Below are positions 36,798-46,488 of a stretch of DNA of 64,000 nt, piece after piece. Position numbers and translations under genes: made by a program. Numbering within the stretch: the stretch's first letter is position 1; every line of letters starts with the position of its first letter. Source of the stretch: Brevundimonas sp. UBA6550 (lineage in GTDB: Bacteria; Pseudomonadota; Alphaproteobacteria; Caulobacterales; Caulobacteraceae); contig NZ_DJKE01000012.1 in NCBI RefSeq assembly GCF_002434505.1, positions 735,469 to 799,468 on the forward strand, written 5' to 3'. A model generated the notes under the pieces. The model was not told where the DNA came from and did not search any database. It saw only the letters and a list, made by a program, of their open reading frames with translations.

Positions 36798-38108
36798 TTA
36801 GGCCCTTTGACGCCGGTCCGCGTCAAGGCCGTCGCTTGTCCGAGGCTGCGACAGAAGGCGCGACAGGGCGTCCGCCAGGGCGTTGAGGTCAAGCGGCTTG
36901 GTCAGATAGGCGTCGAAGCCGGCCGCCCGTCCGCGCCGCCGATCCGACGGCGCGACGGCCCCGGTCACGGCCATCACGGGAATGTCGCGCGTGAGCGGAT
37001 CGGCGTCCAGCGCCGCCTTGACCGCATAGCCGTCCAGGCCGGGAAGGCCCAGGTCCAGCAGGATCACGTCCGGCCTCAGGGCGCGCGCCAGATCCAGCCC
37101 CTCCGGCCCCGTGGTCGCGGCGTGCAGCGTCAGCCCCATCGCTTCGGCCGCCTGACGCATCAGGGCGACATTGGCCGGGTTGTCCTCGACATAGAGCGCC
37201 GTGGCCTGCGGGCGATCCATCGCCGTCAGATCCGCCCCGGCCGCCGGGAGGGTGAAGGAGAAGGTCGTCGCGCCCCAGGCGTCGCGCGCGGCGTCCAGAC
37301 GTCCGCCCATCCGCTCGGCCAGCCGTTGCGCCGCACCGAGGCCCAGCATCGTGCCGCCGCGCGCGTCCTGTCCGTCCAGCGGCTGGAATGGCCGGGCGGT
37401 CGCCGCGTCGGGCGAGCGGGCGGGATCGTGGACATCGACCGTCACCCGGTCCCCCTGACGGGCCGCCGTCATCCGCACCGTCGCGCCGGGCTGCGAATGA
37501 TGCAGGGCGTTGGCGACCAGCCTGCGCAGGATGCGCCGGACGTGGACCGGATCGGCCATTACGATCAGACCCGCCTCGGCCTCTGGACAGCTCAGGGTCG
37601 CCCCCGCCGTCTTCGCCTGCGGCTCCAGTCCGTCGCAGACCTGGCGGAGAGCCAGGCGCAGATCGACCCGCTGGAGGAAGGCCGCGGCGCGGGCGTCGCC
37701 CGAGGCGACGAACTCGTCGGCCTCCTCGATCAGGGCCAGCAGGACCCCGCCGGCGGCCTCGATCTGACGCAGGCCCTGCGACTGGCGCGTCGTCAGCCGC
37801 TCGGCCTCGGCATGGGTGCGCAGCAGCTGGGCGAAACCCATGATGGTGGTCAGGGGCGTGCGAAGTTCGCGCGTCAGGGCCTGGATCACCTCGCCCTTGG
37901 CGGCGTCCTCGGCGGTCAGGCGGCGAACCTCGGCCTCGACGACGGCCAGGGCCTGGCGCTGGGCCTCGGCGGCCTGGGCCAACCGATGCGCCAGCTGGTC
38001 CCTGTCCCGGGTCAGGCTCTCGGTCGCGCGATGGGCGCGAAGCCACAGCCAGATGCCCGCGCAGGTCCCCGACAAGGCCAGGGACAAAACCCACAAGACG
38101 ATATCCAT
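36798..38108 (-). CDS. Degenerate sensor histidine kinase fused to a receiver domain
   Basis: A 436-aa membrane-anchored protein: one TM at the N-terminus (VLWVLSLALSGTCAGIWLWL), a short coiled coil, a HisKA-like dimerisation helix, an ATPase-like domain and a C-terminal receiver. In the H-box the usual SHELRTPL reads TRELRTPL, so the phosphoacceptor His is Arg80; the codon is CGC. The N-box Asn is kept (RRLVANALHHS) but the G1 box is broken (VDVHDPARSP instead of DxGxG). The receiver keeps its Asp (ILLDLGLPGLDG) and Lys (LTKPLD). It is probably a catalytically dead scaffold or phosphatase-type regulator, in the manner of Caulobacter DivL (Tyr in place of His). Confidence 0.82.
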   Translation of the reverse strand: MDIVLWVLSLALSGTCAGIWLWLRAHRATESLTRDRDQLAHRLAQAAEAQRQALAVVEAEVRRLTAEDAAKGEVIQALTRELRTPLTTIMGFAQLLRTHAEAERLTTRQSQGLRQIEAAGGVLLALIEEADEFVASGDARAAAFLQRVDLRLALRQVCDGLEPQAKTAGATLSCPEAEAGLIVMADPVHVRRILRRLVANALHHSQPGATVRMTAARQGDRVTVDVHDPARSPDAATARPFQPLDGQDARGGTMLGLGAAQRLAERMGGRLDAARDAWGATTFSFTLPAAGADLTAMDRPQATALYVEDNPANVALMRQAAEAMGLTLHAATTGPEGLDLARALRPDVILLDLGLPGLDGYAVKAALDADPLTRDIPVMAVTGAVAPSDRRRGRAAGFDAYLTKPLDLNALADALSRLLSQPRTSDGLDADRRQRA

Positions 38109-38178
38109 GACGCTCTCCCACGCGCCAAGGATGACACGTCAGAGTTGCGATAGGGTAAAACGCCCGCTTGAGTTGTCG

Positions 38179-39156
38179 TCAGTCCTCGCTGACGGCGGCC
38201 TCGGTCTTGCGACGCGGGGCGCGACGGCGGACGGGAGCCTCGGCCTCGCCTTCCGTCGAAACGGCGGGGGCGGCGGCGGCCGGCGCGCGGGTCAGGAAGC
38301 CCGGAAGAGCGGTCGGGGCCTCGCCCTCGTCCGACGCGGCGGCGGCGGTGCGACGCGGGCGGCGGGCGGGACGGGCGTCGGCGGCAGGCTCGGCGGCGAC
38401 CTCCGCAGCCGGTTCCACGGCGGGGCTTTCGATGGCGGGCGCGTCGGTCGGGGCGGCTTCGCCCTCGGCGCGGGCGGCGACGTCCTCGACGCCCTCCTCG
38501 CGGTTGTCGAAGCGGCGGTTGCGTTCCTCGCGGCGACGCTCCCAGCGTTCGCGGCGGCTTTCGCGACGACCGCCGCCCTCGCCCTCTGCGCGGGCCTCGC
38601 CGTCTTCACGCGGCTCGCGGGGTTCGCGGGGTTCACGCTGTTCGCGGGGTTCACGGTTCTGATCGCGGTCCCGGTCCCGATCCCGGTCGCGGTTGTAGTC
38701 GCGGTCACGATCACGGTCGCGCGGCTGATTCTGGTTCTGCTCGGCGCGCTCGGCGGCTTCCTGCGCCTGGCGGTCGGCCGCCTGCTGGGCGGCGACGAAG
38801 GCGGCGGCCTGGGCGCCCGATTCGTCCTCGAAATCGATGTCGAAGCCCTGGTTCGACTGTTCGCGCGCGGCGATGTCCGAGAAGGACCGCTGGGGCTGAA
38901 GCGCGCGCAGCACGCGGTAATAGTGTTCGGCGTGCTGCTGATAGTTTTCGGCCAGCACCCGGTCGCCGCCGGACGCCGCGTCGCGGGCCAGCTGCTGATA
39001 GCGTTCGTAGACGGTCTGGGCGTTGCCCCGGACCTTGATGTTTTCGGGGCCTTGCGAATCCCACGAACGATTCGGATTGGCGTTGTTGGCGTTGTTGGCG
39101 CCCGCCTTGTTCCGATTGCGTCCGCGCTGACGCTTCATGCCCTTGAAATCTCTCAT
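38179..39156 (-). CDS. DUF4167 domain protein with low-complexity tail
   Basis: A 325-aa protein. The N-terminal 110 residues are the conserved alphaproteobacterial DUF4167 region (RGRNRNKAGANNAN, NRSWDSQGPENIKVRGNAQTVYERY in part, LAENYQQHAEHYYRVL), which looks RNA-binding because of its Arg/Asn-rich start. The rest is disordered: DRDR repeats, REPREPREPRE, then acidic/Ala/Pro stretches. The start at 39156 gives the extra MRDFKG; the ATG at 39138 is an alternative. Confidence 0.8.
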   Translation of the reverse strand: MRDFKGMKRQRGRNRNKAGANNANNANPNRSWDSQGPENIKVRGNAQTVYERYQQLARDAASGGDRVLAENYQQHAEHYYRVLRALQPQRSFSDIAAREQSNQGFDIDFEDESGAQAAAFVAAQQAADRQAQEAAERAEQNQNQPRDRDRDRDYNRDRDRDRDRDQNREPREQREPREPREPREDGEARAEGEGGGRRESRRERWERRREERNRRFDNREEGVEDVAARAEGEAAPTDAPAIESPAVEPAAEVAAEPAADARPARRPRRTAAAASDEGEAPTALPGFLTRAPAAAAPAVSTEGEAEAPVRRRAPRRKTEAAVSED

Positions 39157-39512
39157 TCGCGCTACCGTGTGCAGGGACGAGGCCAGGCCGTTGGCCGGGT
39201 TCGTCCGTTTCTGGGTTCCGTCTCGCTCGGGGCCGATCCCCGATTGTCGATCTGTCGGAATGCCTTGTCGCCCGCATGGTGCGCCGGTCCTTTCGGGACC
39301 GACCGTCATGATCGGCTCAAGCCGCGAACAGCCGGGTATGCGCCCGTAAAGCTGCGTTTGAGTGGGAGACAGGCCAGACTTAACCCGTGCGCGGCGCCTT
39401 TCCAAGGGGGATTCGTCAAAGCGTCGCACCGCGTCTTTAACAGCCGCGCTTTGCCGCGACCGCTCCGCTGGGCTAGGCATGACCTTCGAGACGACGAAGA
39501 GGCTATCTATCC
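39157..39512. other. Intergenic region between DUF4167 and sqdB, divergent promoters
   Basis: 356 bp without a credible gene. A small hairpin CGGTCC/GGACCG lies at 39285-39301. For sqdB, TTGCCG (39451-39456), a 17-bp spacer and TAGGCA (39474-39479) make a candidate promoter with a short leader; TTGAGT/TAACCC (39358-39386) is a weaker alternative. Confidence 0.4.
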
Positions 39513-40742
39513 ATGCGCGTTCTGGTTCTGGGCGGCGACGGTTTCTGCGGCTGGCCGACGGCCCTGCATCTGTCGGCCGAAGGTTGGGACGTCACCGTCG
39601 TCGACAACCTCAGCCGCCGCAACATCGACAACGAGCTGGAGATCCAGTCCCTGACGCCCATCCGCACCATGGGCGAGCGGATCAAGGCTTGGAAGGCGGT
39701 GTCCGGCCGCGACATCGGCTTCGTCAACATGACGGTGGGCAAGGAGTTCGACCGTCTGGTCGCCCTGATCCGCGATCTGGCGCCCGACAGCGTGGTTCAT
39801 TTCGCCGAGCAGCGGGCGGCCCCCTATTCGATGAAGTCGGCGCGGCACAAGCTCTACACCGTCGACAACAACATCAACGCCACCAACCATTTGCTGGCCG
39901 CCATCGTGGAGAGCGGTCTGGACGTTCATCTGGCGCACCTGGGGACCATGGGGGTCTATGGCTACGGCACCGCGGGCCTGCGCATTCCCGAGGGCTATCT
40001 GAAGGTGACGGTGGACACCGACCAGGGCCCGGCCGAGCAGGAGATCCTGTTCCCGCCCAATCCGGGCAGCATCTATCACATGACCAAGACCCAGGACGCC
40101 CTGCTGTTCCAGTTCTACGCCAGGAACGACCAGCTGCGGATCACCGACCTGCATCAGGGCATCGTCTGGGGCGCACAGACGCGCGAGACCCGAATGGACG
40201 AACGGCTGATCAACCGCTTCGACTATGACGGCGACTACGGCACGGTGCTGAACCGCTTTCTGATGCAGGCGGCCCTGGGCCATCCGCTGACCGTGCATGG
40301 ATCGGGCGGCCAGACGCGGGCCTTCATCCACATCCAGGACACGGTGCGCTGCGTCGAACTGGCGCTGAAGAACCCGCCGCGTCGGGGCGAGCGGGTCAAG
40401 ATCCTGAACCAGATGACCGAGAGCCGCCGGGTGCGCGACCTGGCCCGGATGGTCGCCGACATGACCGGCGCCGAGATCCGCAACCTGCCCAATCCGCGCC
40501 AGGAGGCCGACGAGAACGATCTGGTGGTCGCCAACGACCAGTTCCGCGAACTGGGGCTGAAGCCCATCACCCTGGCCGAGGGGCTGATGCAGGACGTGAC
40601 CGACATCGCCCGCCGCTACGCCGACCGCGCCGATCTGGCTCGGGTGCCGTGCGTCTCGGCCTGGAACCAACGCCGCGCCGAGGCGCTGCAAAACGACGGA
40701 GCGCCGGCCGTCGCCGCCCCCGCCCAAGCCCTGTCCGCCTGA
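39513..40742 (+). CDS. sqdB: UDP-sulfoquinovose synthase
   Basis: Makes UDP-sulfoquinovose from UDP-glucose and sulfite, the head-group donor for the sulfolipid SQDG. An extended SDR of 409 aa with the family-specific NAD motif GGDGFCGW (residues 7-14), VVHFAEQRAAPYSM (94-107), GTMGVYG (144-150) with the catalytic Thr145, YxxxK as Tyr188/Lys192 in GSIYHMTK, and PLTVHGSGGQTRAFIHIQDTV. These match plant SQD1 and bacterial SqdB, not ordinary epimerases. The sulfoquinovosyltransferase gene is not in the window. Sulfolipids are known from Brevundimonas and relatives, which fits the host. Confidence 0.88.
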   Translation: MRVLVLGGDGFCGWPTALHLSAEGWDVTVVDNLSRRNIDNELEIQSLTPIRTMGERIKAWKAVSGRDIGFVNMTVGKEFDRLVALIRDLAPDSVVHFAEQRAAPYSMKSARHKLYTVDNNINATNHLLAAIVESGLDVHLAHLGTMGVYGYGTAGLRIPEGYLKVTVDTDQGPAEQEILFPPNPGSIYHMTKTQDALLFQFYARNDQLRITDLHQGIVWGAQTRETRMDERLINRFDYDGDYGTVLNRFLMQAALGHPLTVHGSGGQTRAFIHIQDTVRCVELALKNPPRRGERVKILNQMTESRRVRDLARMVADMTGAEIRNLPNPRQEADENDLVVANDQFRELGLKPITLAEGLMQDVTDIARRYADRADLARVPCVSAWNQRRAEALQNDGAPAVAAPAQALSA

Positions 40743-40768
40743 TCTTTCGCCGCCCGAGTTCCGATCCG

Positions 40769-41659
40769 ATGCCCGACGCCCCCGCCCTGAACCTGCTGGT
40801 CTTCGGCGGCGGCTATGTGGGGCGGGCGACGGCGCTGGAGGCGATCCGGCGCGGCGGCCGGGCTGTCGCCACCTCGCGCGATCCCGAACGTCGCCGCGCG
40901 CTGGAGGCCGAGGGGATCGCGGCGCTGGATCCCGGCGACGCCGCCGCCCTGAAGACCGCGCTGGAGGCCGCCGGCGCCGTCCTGATCACCGCCGCGCCCG
41001 ACGCCCACGGCTGCCCCGCCCTGCGCGCCCTGGGGCCGCTGGCCGGCGACGCCTGGCCCGACTGGATGGGCTATATCTCCTCCACCTCCGTCTATGGCGA
41101 CCGGGCGGGCGGCTGGGTGTTCGAGGACGGCCCGCTGAACGCCGCCAATCTGGAGGGCGCGCGCCGCGTCCGGGCCGAGCGGGACTGGCTGGACGGGGCG
41201 CAGGGCATGGGCCTGACCGTCCAGATTTTCCGCCTGCCCGGCTTCTACGGCCCGGGCCGCAATGTGGTGGAGCGGTTGCGCGACGGCTCGGCCCGGCTGG
41301 TCAGAAAGCCTGGCCAGATCTTCAACCGCATCCATATCGACGACATCGTCTCGGGCCTGTTCGCCTCGATGGCCCGCCCGCGGCCGGGGGCCGCCTACAA
41401 CCTGACCGACGACGCGCCCGCGCCCGCCGATGTGGTGATGGCATGGGCGGCGGACCGCATGGGCCTGCCCCGCCCGCCCGAGGTCGACTGGACCGACGAA
41501 AGCGTCAGCGAACCGATGCGTCGCTTCTATCTGGACTCCAAGCGTGTCTCCAACGCCCTGGCCAAGGCCGAACTGGGCTGGCGGCCCGCCTATCCCAGCT
41601 GGCGTGAAGGGCTGGCGACGCTGATGGACGCGCCGCCGCCGCTGCGGTTGGTGAGCTAA
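40769..41659 (+). CDS. NAD(P)-dependent SDR/epimerase-like protein (YeeZ-type)
   Basis: A 296-aa Rossmann protein: LLVFGGGYVGRATALEA is the dinucleotide motif, SSTSVYGDR the active-site Ser region, VQIFRLPGFYGPGRN and FNRIHIDDIVSGLF the C-terminal substrate side. The usual YxxxK is not clear (the expected position reads ARRVRAERDWL), as in YeeZ-like proteins, so the reaction is unknown. It starts 26 bp after sqdB and is probably cotranscribed, but I see no specific reason to place it in sulfolipid synthesis. Confidence 0.8.
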   Translation: MPDAPALNLLVFGGGYVGRATALEAIRRGGRAVATSRDPERRRALEAEGIAALDPGDAAALKTALEAAGAVLITAAPDAHGCPALRALGPLAGDAWPDWMGYISSTSVYGDRAGGWVFEDGPLNAANLEGARRVRAERDWLDGAQGMGLTVQIFRLPGFYGPGRNVVERLRDGSARLVRKPGQIFNRIHIDDIVSGLFASMARPRPGAAYNLTDDAPAPADVVMAWAADRMGLPRPPEVDWTDESVSEPMRRFYLDSKRVSNALAKAELGWRPAYPSWREGLATLMDAPPPLRLVS

Positions 41660-41717
41660 TCCCGAGAAACGGTCGCGCGCTCAAGCCGCGAGTGACCGCG
41701 TCGCGATCATAGCGCGC

Positions 41718-42329
41718 TTAAAAGGGCAGCAGGTTGCGCTGACGGCTGTAGCTCATGGTGCCGACATTGGCGCCCAGACGCAGGCCGACGCCGGTGCGGA
41801 TGGGGGCCAGCACGATGCCGTCGGCGCGCTGATAGTTCACGCCCAGGCCCGCCACCAGATAGGCCGAACCCTCGATGCCCGGATAGCGGCGATAGATCAT
41901 GTCGGGGTGATACAGGCCATAGACCAGGGTGAAGACCCGGCTGGCGTTGCCGCCCCAGTCCCAGCCCACCGAGGCGCCCTGCCAGAACACCTCCTGCGAG
42001 GCCGACAGGTCCTTCATGTGCAGGGCGCCGCGTCCGTAACGCGCGCCCACGACCACGGCGCCGGAGCCTTCCTCGCCCGCGATATAGGCGGTGGGACGGT
42101 CGCCCTGATCGGCGAAGACGCGCTCGATGGCGCCGCCGACGACCTCGGCCGCGATGCCCAGCTCGCGCGACCCGGCCGAGACCAGTTCGTCGAAACTGTA
42201 GGCCTGGGCCGTCTGGTCCGAAGCGATGGGATAGTTGGGATCGCGCGCCGGCGCGGTGGCGCAGGCGCCCAGGGACGACGCCCCGGCGGCGGTGGCCAGG
42301 CCGGACAGAATCAGTTGACGACGATGCAT
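41718..42329 (-). CDS. DUF1134 (YSC84-like) exported protein
   Basis: A 203-aa protein with a signal peptide (RRQLILSGLATAAGASSLGACATAP, possibly a lipoprotein with Cys near residue 23). The DUF1134 domain is clear: YSFDELVSAGSRELGIAAEVVGGAIERVF in two halves, GEGSGAVVVGARYGRG-like EEGSGAVVVGARYGRG, GWDWGGNASRVFTLVYGL and the C-terminal GIVLAPIRTGVGLRLGANVG. The fold is related to YSC84/Ysc84 lipid-binding domains. The ATG at 42329 is chosen over an upstream frame extension. Confidence 0.8.
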   Translation of the reverse strand: MHRRQLILSGLATAAGASSLGACATAPARDPNYPIASDQTAQAYSFDELVSAGSRELGIAAEVVGGAIERVFADQGDRPTAYIAGEEGSGAVVVGARYGRGALHMKDLSASQEVFWQGASVGWDWGGNASRVFTLVYGLYHPDMIYRRYPGIEGSAYLVAGLGVNYQRADGIVLAPIRTGVGLRLGANVGTMSYSRQRNLLPF

Positions 42330-42437
42330 GAAGGGCGCTCCGAAAGACGGCGAGAGGACGGCCGGCTGAGACGCCGAACTTGACGCCACCGTCCCCGACC
42401 TTTGCGGCAGCCTTGCGGCTTCAAGGTTAACGGGGAC

Positions 42438-43892
42438 TTACCGGACGGCGCTGGCGGCGAAGTCGGCGCCCGCCAGTTTGGCCACGCACGTCATGACCGG
42501 CGGCGCGGTCGGATCGTTGACGAAGTCGAACGCCATCCGCCCTCCGCAGGCGTTGAAACTGGCGCCGTGGCTGAGGCCCGGCATCTGCACGAAATAGGCT
42601 TTCGGCATGTTCGCCAGCAGCCGCCGCCCCCATTGAGGCGGGGTGGAGGGATCGAACTCGCCGGCGAGGATCAGGGTGGGGGCATCGCTGCGCACGGCCT
42701 GGTTTTCGACCGCCGACGCCGCGGCCACGTTCCAGGCGGAGCACATGGCCGGCGACGCCGTGCGGGCGTCCATGCCGCCCAGACCATAGTCCGGCGACGT
42801 CTGCGCCCGGACGCGGTCCGCGTCCTGAAACGGCGCCTCCTCGCCGCACCAGACCGACAATCGCAGCCCCCAGGTGAAGGTCGAGGGGCCTTGGGCCTGT
42901 GTGATCCAACCGCCGATTTCCTCATACCGGCCCTGCCGCGCGGCGCCCACGGCGCGCGGGATGAGAGGGATCAGGCGCGGGTTCTGCAACGCCATGCCGA
43001 CGGCCTGGGCGACTTGGGCTCCCCTTGCGTCTATCGAGGCATCGGCCAGACCGAAGGGCAGGCGTTCCTTGTCGGCCCTGGCCACCAGGGCCTGGAAATC
43101 CGCCCTGGGGTTCGGCCAGGCCGCCGCGCACGCGGGGTCCACGGCGCAACCGTCAAACGCCGCATTCAGCGCCCGCCAGCTGTTGGCGCTGGCGGTCTCG
43201 TCATAGTTCACCTCGGGCGGCAGGGCGGAGTCCAGCACCATCGCCCGAACCGACGCGGGATGCCGTCTGGCGACCGTCAGGGCCAGCCGCGTGCCATAGG
43301 ACAGGGCGTAGAGGTTCAACTGACGATAGCCCAGGGCGAGGCGAAGATCCTCGATGTCGTCGGCCACCTCCGCCGAGGTATAGCCGTTCAGGTCCACGCC
43401 TGCGTCCGCCAGTCGGGCGCGACAGGCGGCGGCTGCGGCGACCAGGGCCGCCTCGGCGGCCTCGCCCCTCATCCGACCGGCCCCGATCTCGCCCTTCAGG
43501 GCGTTGATGTCCGGGCATTCCAGCGCGGGCTGAGCCAGGCGCGCGCCGCGCGGCTCCAGCAGCACCTGATCGCGGGCGTCCAGGAACGGATTGCTTTTGC
43601 CCGACCGCTGTCCGGTCAAGGCGCTGTTGCCGGGACCGCCCGTCAGGAACATCACCGGATCGGATGCCGGCTGGGCCGCGCGGCTGCGGAAGATGATGAC
43701 GGGCAGCCGGATCGTTCGACTGTCCGCCGCCGACCTGTTCTCCGGGACGGTCAACGTGCCGCAGTCGATCTTTTCGTCGCTGGCGACCTCGACGGCGCAG
43801 GCGCCCGGCTCGAACACCGCGCGCGTCTGCGGCGTTTGCGCATACGAAACGCCGGGAAGGGCGCCGGCAAACGCCAGGCACAGTGTCAGCAT
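42438..43892 (-). CDS. Secreted alpha/beta hydrolase (tripeptidyl-aminopeptidase/proline iminopeptidase-like)
   Basis: A 484-aa exported protein: signal peptide to about residue 18 (ALPGVSYAQ), oxyanion-hole GGPG at 85-88, nucleophile Ser198 in LSYGTR, Asp in GEFDPSTPP and His in PGLSHGAS, the order and spacing of the SlpD/E-like secreted peptidases. The Cys-rich cap (CAVDPACAAAW) suggests disulfides. It probably removes N-terminal residues or tripeptides in the periplasm; the POT transporter elsewhere in the window could take up products. The ATG at 43892 gives a clean signal peptide. Confidence 0.82.
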   Translation of the reverse strand: MLTLCLAFAGALPGVSYAQTPQTRAVFEPGACAVEVASDEKIDCGTLTVPENRSAADSRTIRLPVIIFRSRAAQPASDPVMFLTGGPGNSALTGQRSGKSNPFLDARDQVLLEPRGARLAQPALECPDINALKGEIGAGRMRGEAAEAALVAAAAACRARLADAGVDLNGYTSAEVADDIEDLRLALGYRQLNLYALSYGTRLALTVARRHPASVRAMVLDSALPPEVNYDETASANSWRALNAAFDGCAVDPACAAAWPNPRADFQALVARADKERLPFGLADASIDARGAQVAQAVGMALQNPRLIPLIPRAVGAARQGRYEEIGGWITQAQGPSTFTWGLRLSVWCGEEAPFQDADRVRAQTSPDYGLGGMDARTASPAMCSAWNVAAASAVENQAVRSDAPTLILAGEFDPSTPPQWGRRLLANMPKAYFVQMPGLSHGASFNACGGRMAFDFVNDPTAPPVMTCVAKLAGADFAASAVR

Positions 43893-44064
43893 CCTCAAGG
43901 CGCGGCCTCCCCGGTTCGCCGGGACCGTCGCGGCTTGCGGGCGGCGGGGCAACTTAAGGATCGGTAACGCCGTCAGCGGCCGGCGTCTCCCTGACGCCGT
44001 TCGCCGATCATCGCCGAAGCGCGCGATGCAGTCCTGGATCTCGTCCAGGACCGCATCATGGACA

Positions 44065-46488
44065 TCAGGCCCGCAGCCTGCCGCCCTGCTTTTCCACCGC
44101 CGCCACGACCTTGGCGGTCAGGGCCTCGATCTCGGCGTCGGTCAGGGTGGCGTCGCGGGGTTGGAGGACGACCTCCAGGGCGACGGACTTGAAGCCCTCG
44201 TCCACGCCCTTGCCGCGATAGACGTCGAAGACGCGGACATCGGCGATCAGGGCCTTGTCGGCGCTGCTCGCGGCGCGAACCAGGTCGCCCGCCGGCTTGG
44301 CGTCCTCGACCACGAAGGCGAAGTCGCGGGTCAGGGGCATGAAGGCCGACAGGTCGGCGGACCCGCGCGCCTTGCCCGCTTTGCCGCGCGGCTCGGGCAC
44401 ATTGTCCAGCACGATCTCGAAGGCCAGCATGGGGCCGTCGGCGTCCAGCGCCTTCAGGATACGCGGGTGCAGTTCGCCGAACTCGACCATCACATTCTTC
44501 GGCCCCAGCTGCAGCCGGGCCGAACGGCCGGGGTGCCACCAGTCGCGGTTCTGCCCCTGCACCAGTTGCAGCGAGGCGACCGGGGCGCCGATCTCCTCCA
44601 GCACGGCGGTCAGATCGCCCTTCAGCGCGAACAGCGGGGTCTCGCCCGCGCCCTCCCAATGCCGGGCGGCGTGGGGGGCGACCAGGCCGGCGATGACGGT
44701 GCGCTGATCCTTGGGCCCGTCGCCCAGATAGATGGGGCCGATCTCGAACAGGGCGGCGTCGGCGAAGCCGCGCGCGGCGTTGCGGGCGGCGGCCTGGATC
44801 AGGTTCGGCAGCGCCGAGGGGCGCATGCAGTCCAGATCGGCGGCGATGGGGTTCTCCAGCACCAGACGATCGTCGCCGCCGCCGAACAGCACGGCGGTCG
44901 ACTGTTTGGTGAAGGACCAGGTGACGGCCTCGGCGTATCCCAGCGACGCCAGGGCGCGGCGGGCGGTGCGGACGCGGGCCTGGCGCGGGTTCAGCACCCC
45001 GCCCGCCGGAACGGCGACCGGCGGCAGGGCCACGTCGGGCAGGCTGTCGAAACCCTCGATCCGCGCGACCTCTTCGACCAGATCGGCCGGCCCCTCGACG
45101 TCGCGGCGCCACGACGGCGGGGTGACGACCCACGGTTCGGCCTGACCGGCGGGGGCGGCCTGAACCAGAAAGCCCAGTTGGCCCAGAATGGTCCCGATCC
45201 GGTCGTCGGCCAGGTCCATGCCCGTCAGCCGCTTCACATGGGCCGGGTCGAAGGCGAAGGGGGCAGGGTTCGCAGGCGGTTCGCCCACGAAGACGATGTC
45301 GGACGGCTCGCCGCCGCACAGGTCCAGGATCAGGCGGGTGGCCAGCTCCAGCCCCGGCGTGACCGAGACCGGATCGACGCCGCGCGCGAACCGATATTGG
45401 GCGTCGGAATGGATGCTGAGCGCGCGCCCCGTCTGGGCGATCACCAAGGGATCGAACCAGGCGCTTTCCAGGAAGACGTCGGTCGTGTCGTCGTCGCAGC
45501 CGGTCGATTCCCCGCCCATGACGCCGCCCAGGCCGATGGGCCGCTCGCCGCCTGCATCCGCGATGACGCAGTCGGCCGCCGACGCCGCATAGGTCTTGCC
45601 GTCCAGGGCGATCAGATGTTCCGCCTCGCCCGTCTCGGCCGACGCCTGCCCCCCGCGCACCACGATCTCGGTGCCCGACAGCTTGGCCAGATCATAGACG
45701 TGCAGCGGCCGCGCGCGGTCGTAGGCGATCAGATTGGTCACATCGACCAGCCGGTTGATCGAGCGCAGACCGATGGCGGTCAGACGCTTCTGCAGCCAGG
45801 CGGGCGACGGGCCGTTCTTGACGCCCCGGATCACGCGGCCGGCGAAGACCGGACACATCTCGGGCGCGTCCAGCCGCACCGAGATCGGCGAGGGGAAGGC
45901 GCCGCGCACCACGGCGATGTCGAAATGCTTCAGCTTGCCCACGCTGGCGGCGGCCAGATCGCGGGCGATGCCGGCGACGCCCAGCCAGTCGGGACGGTTC
46001 GGCGTGACCTCGAAGTCGATGACGGGTTCGGCGCCGAACAGGCCGGCGACCGGGGTTCCCACCGGGATTTCCGGCGGCAGTTCCTGGATGCCGTCGCTCT
46101 CGTCGGCCAGCTCCAGCTCGGACGCCGAACACAGCATCCCGTTGGACACCACGCCGCGCACCGGCTTCTCGACCAGGGTCACGCCCAGGCCCGGCACATA
46201 GGCGCCGATGGGGGCATAGATGGTGGTCAGACCCGCGCGTGCGTTCGGCGCGCCGCAGACGATCTCCTTCATCCCATCGACCGTTTCGACCTGACAGACC
46301 TGCAGCCGGTCGGCGTTGGGGTGACGCTCGGCGGAGACGATCTTTGCCACGGTGAAGGGCGCCAGCTTGGCGGCGGGATCGAGAACCTCCTCGACCTCCA
46401 GCCCGGCCATGGTCATGGCCTCGGCGATCTGGTGGACGTCCGCCTCGGTCTCGAGATGGTCCTTCAGCCAGGAGAGGGTGAATTTCAT
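44065..46488 (-). CDS. pheT: Phenylalanyl-tRNA synthetase beta subunit
   Basis: Large subunit of the (alpha-beta)2 enzyme that charges tRNA-Phe. 807 aa: [14 protein letters not shown] start, tRNA-binding EMAP-II-like domain with [21 protein letters not shown] split across it, B3/B4 editing domain ([22 protein letters not shown]), B5 ([14 protein letters not shown]), core ([21 protein letters not shown]) and the ferredoxin-fold anticodon-binding C-terminus ([30 protein letters not shown]). The ATG (46486-46488) overlaps the stop of the preceding small gene (ATGA). Last gene of pheS-X-Y-pheT. Confidence 0.96.
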   Translation of the reverse strand: MKFTLSWLKDHLETEADVHQIAEAMTMAGLEVEEVLDPAAKLAPFTVAKIVSAERHPNADRLQVCQVETVDGMKEIVCGAPNARAGLTTIYAPIGAYVPGLGVTLVEKPVRGVVSNGMLCSASELELADESDGIQELPPEIPVGTPVAGLFGAEPVIDFEVTPNRPDWLGVAGIARDLAAASVGKLKHFDIAVVRGAFPSPISVRLDAPEMCPVFAGRVIRGVKNGPSPAWLQKRLTAIGLRSINRLVDVTNLIAYDRARPLHVYDLAKLSGTEIVVRGGQASAETGEAEHLIALDGKTYAASAADCVIADAGGERPIGLGGVMGGESTGCDDDTTDVFLESAWFDPLVIAQTGRALSIHSDAQYRFARGVDPVSVTPGLELATRLILDLCGGEPSDIVFVGEPPANPAPFAFDPAHVKRLTGMDLADDRIGTILGQLGFLVQAAPAGQAEPWVVTPPSWRRDVEGPADLVEEVARIEGFDSLPDVALPPVAVPAGGVLNPRQARVRTARRALASLGYAEAVTWSFTKQSTAVLFGGGDDRLVLENPIAADLDCMRPSALPNLIQAAARNAARGFADAALFEIGPIYLGDGPKDQRTVIAGLVAPHAARHWEGAGETPLFALKGDLTAVLEEIGAPVASLQLVQGQNRDWWHPGRSARLQLGPKNVMVEFGELHPRILKALDADGPMLAFEIVLDNVPEPRGKAGKARGSADLSAFMPLTRDFAFVVEDAKPAGDLVRAASSADKALIADVRVFDVYRGKGVDEGFKSVALEVVLQPRDATLTDAEIEALTAKVVAAVEKQGGRLRA

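Noticed and set aside
38590..38740. Short tandem repeats resembling a CRISPR or VNTR
   Set aside because: They encode the DR and REP repeats of the DUF4167 protein in frame; spacers and unit length are irregular.
42427..42441. TTAA-N7-TTAC, a near match to the CtrA site
   Set aside because: One mismatch and located at the 3' end of the hydrolase between converging ends of regulation; not upstream of a suitable start.
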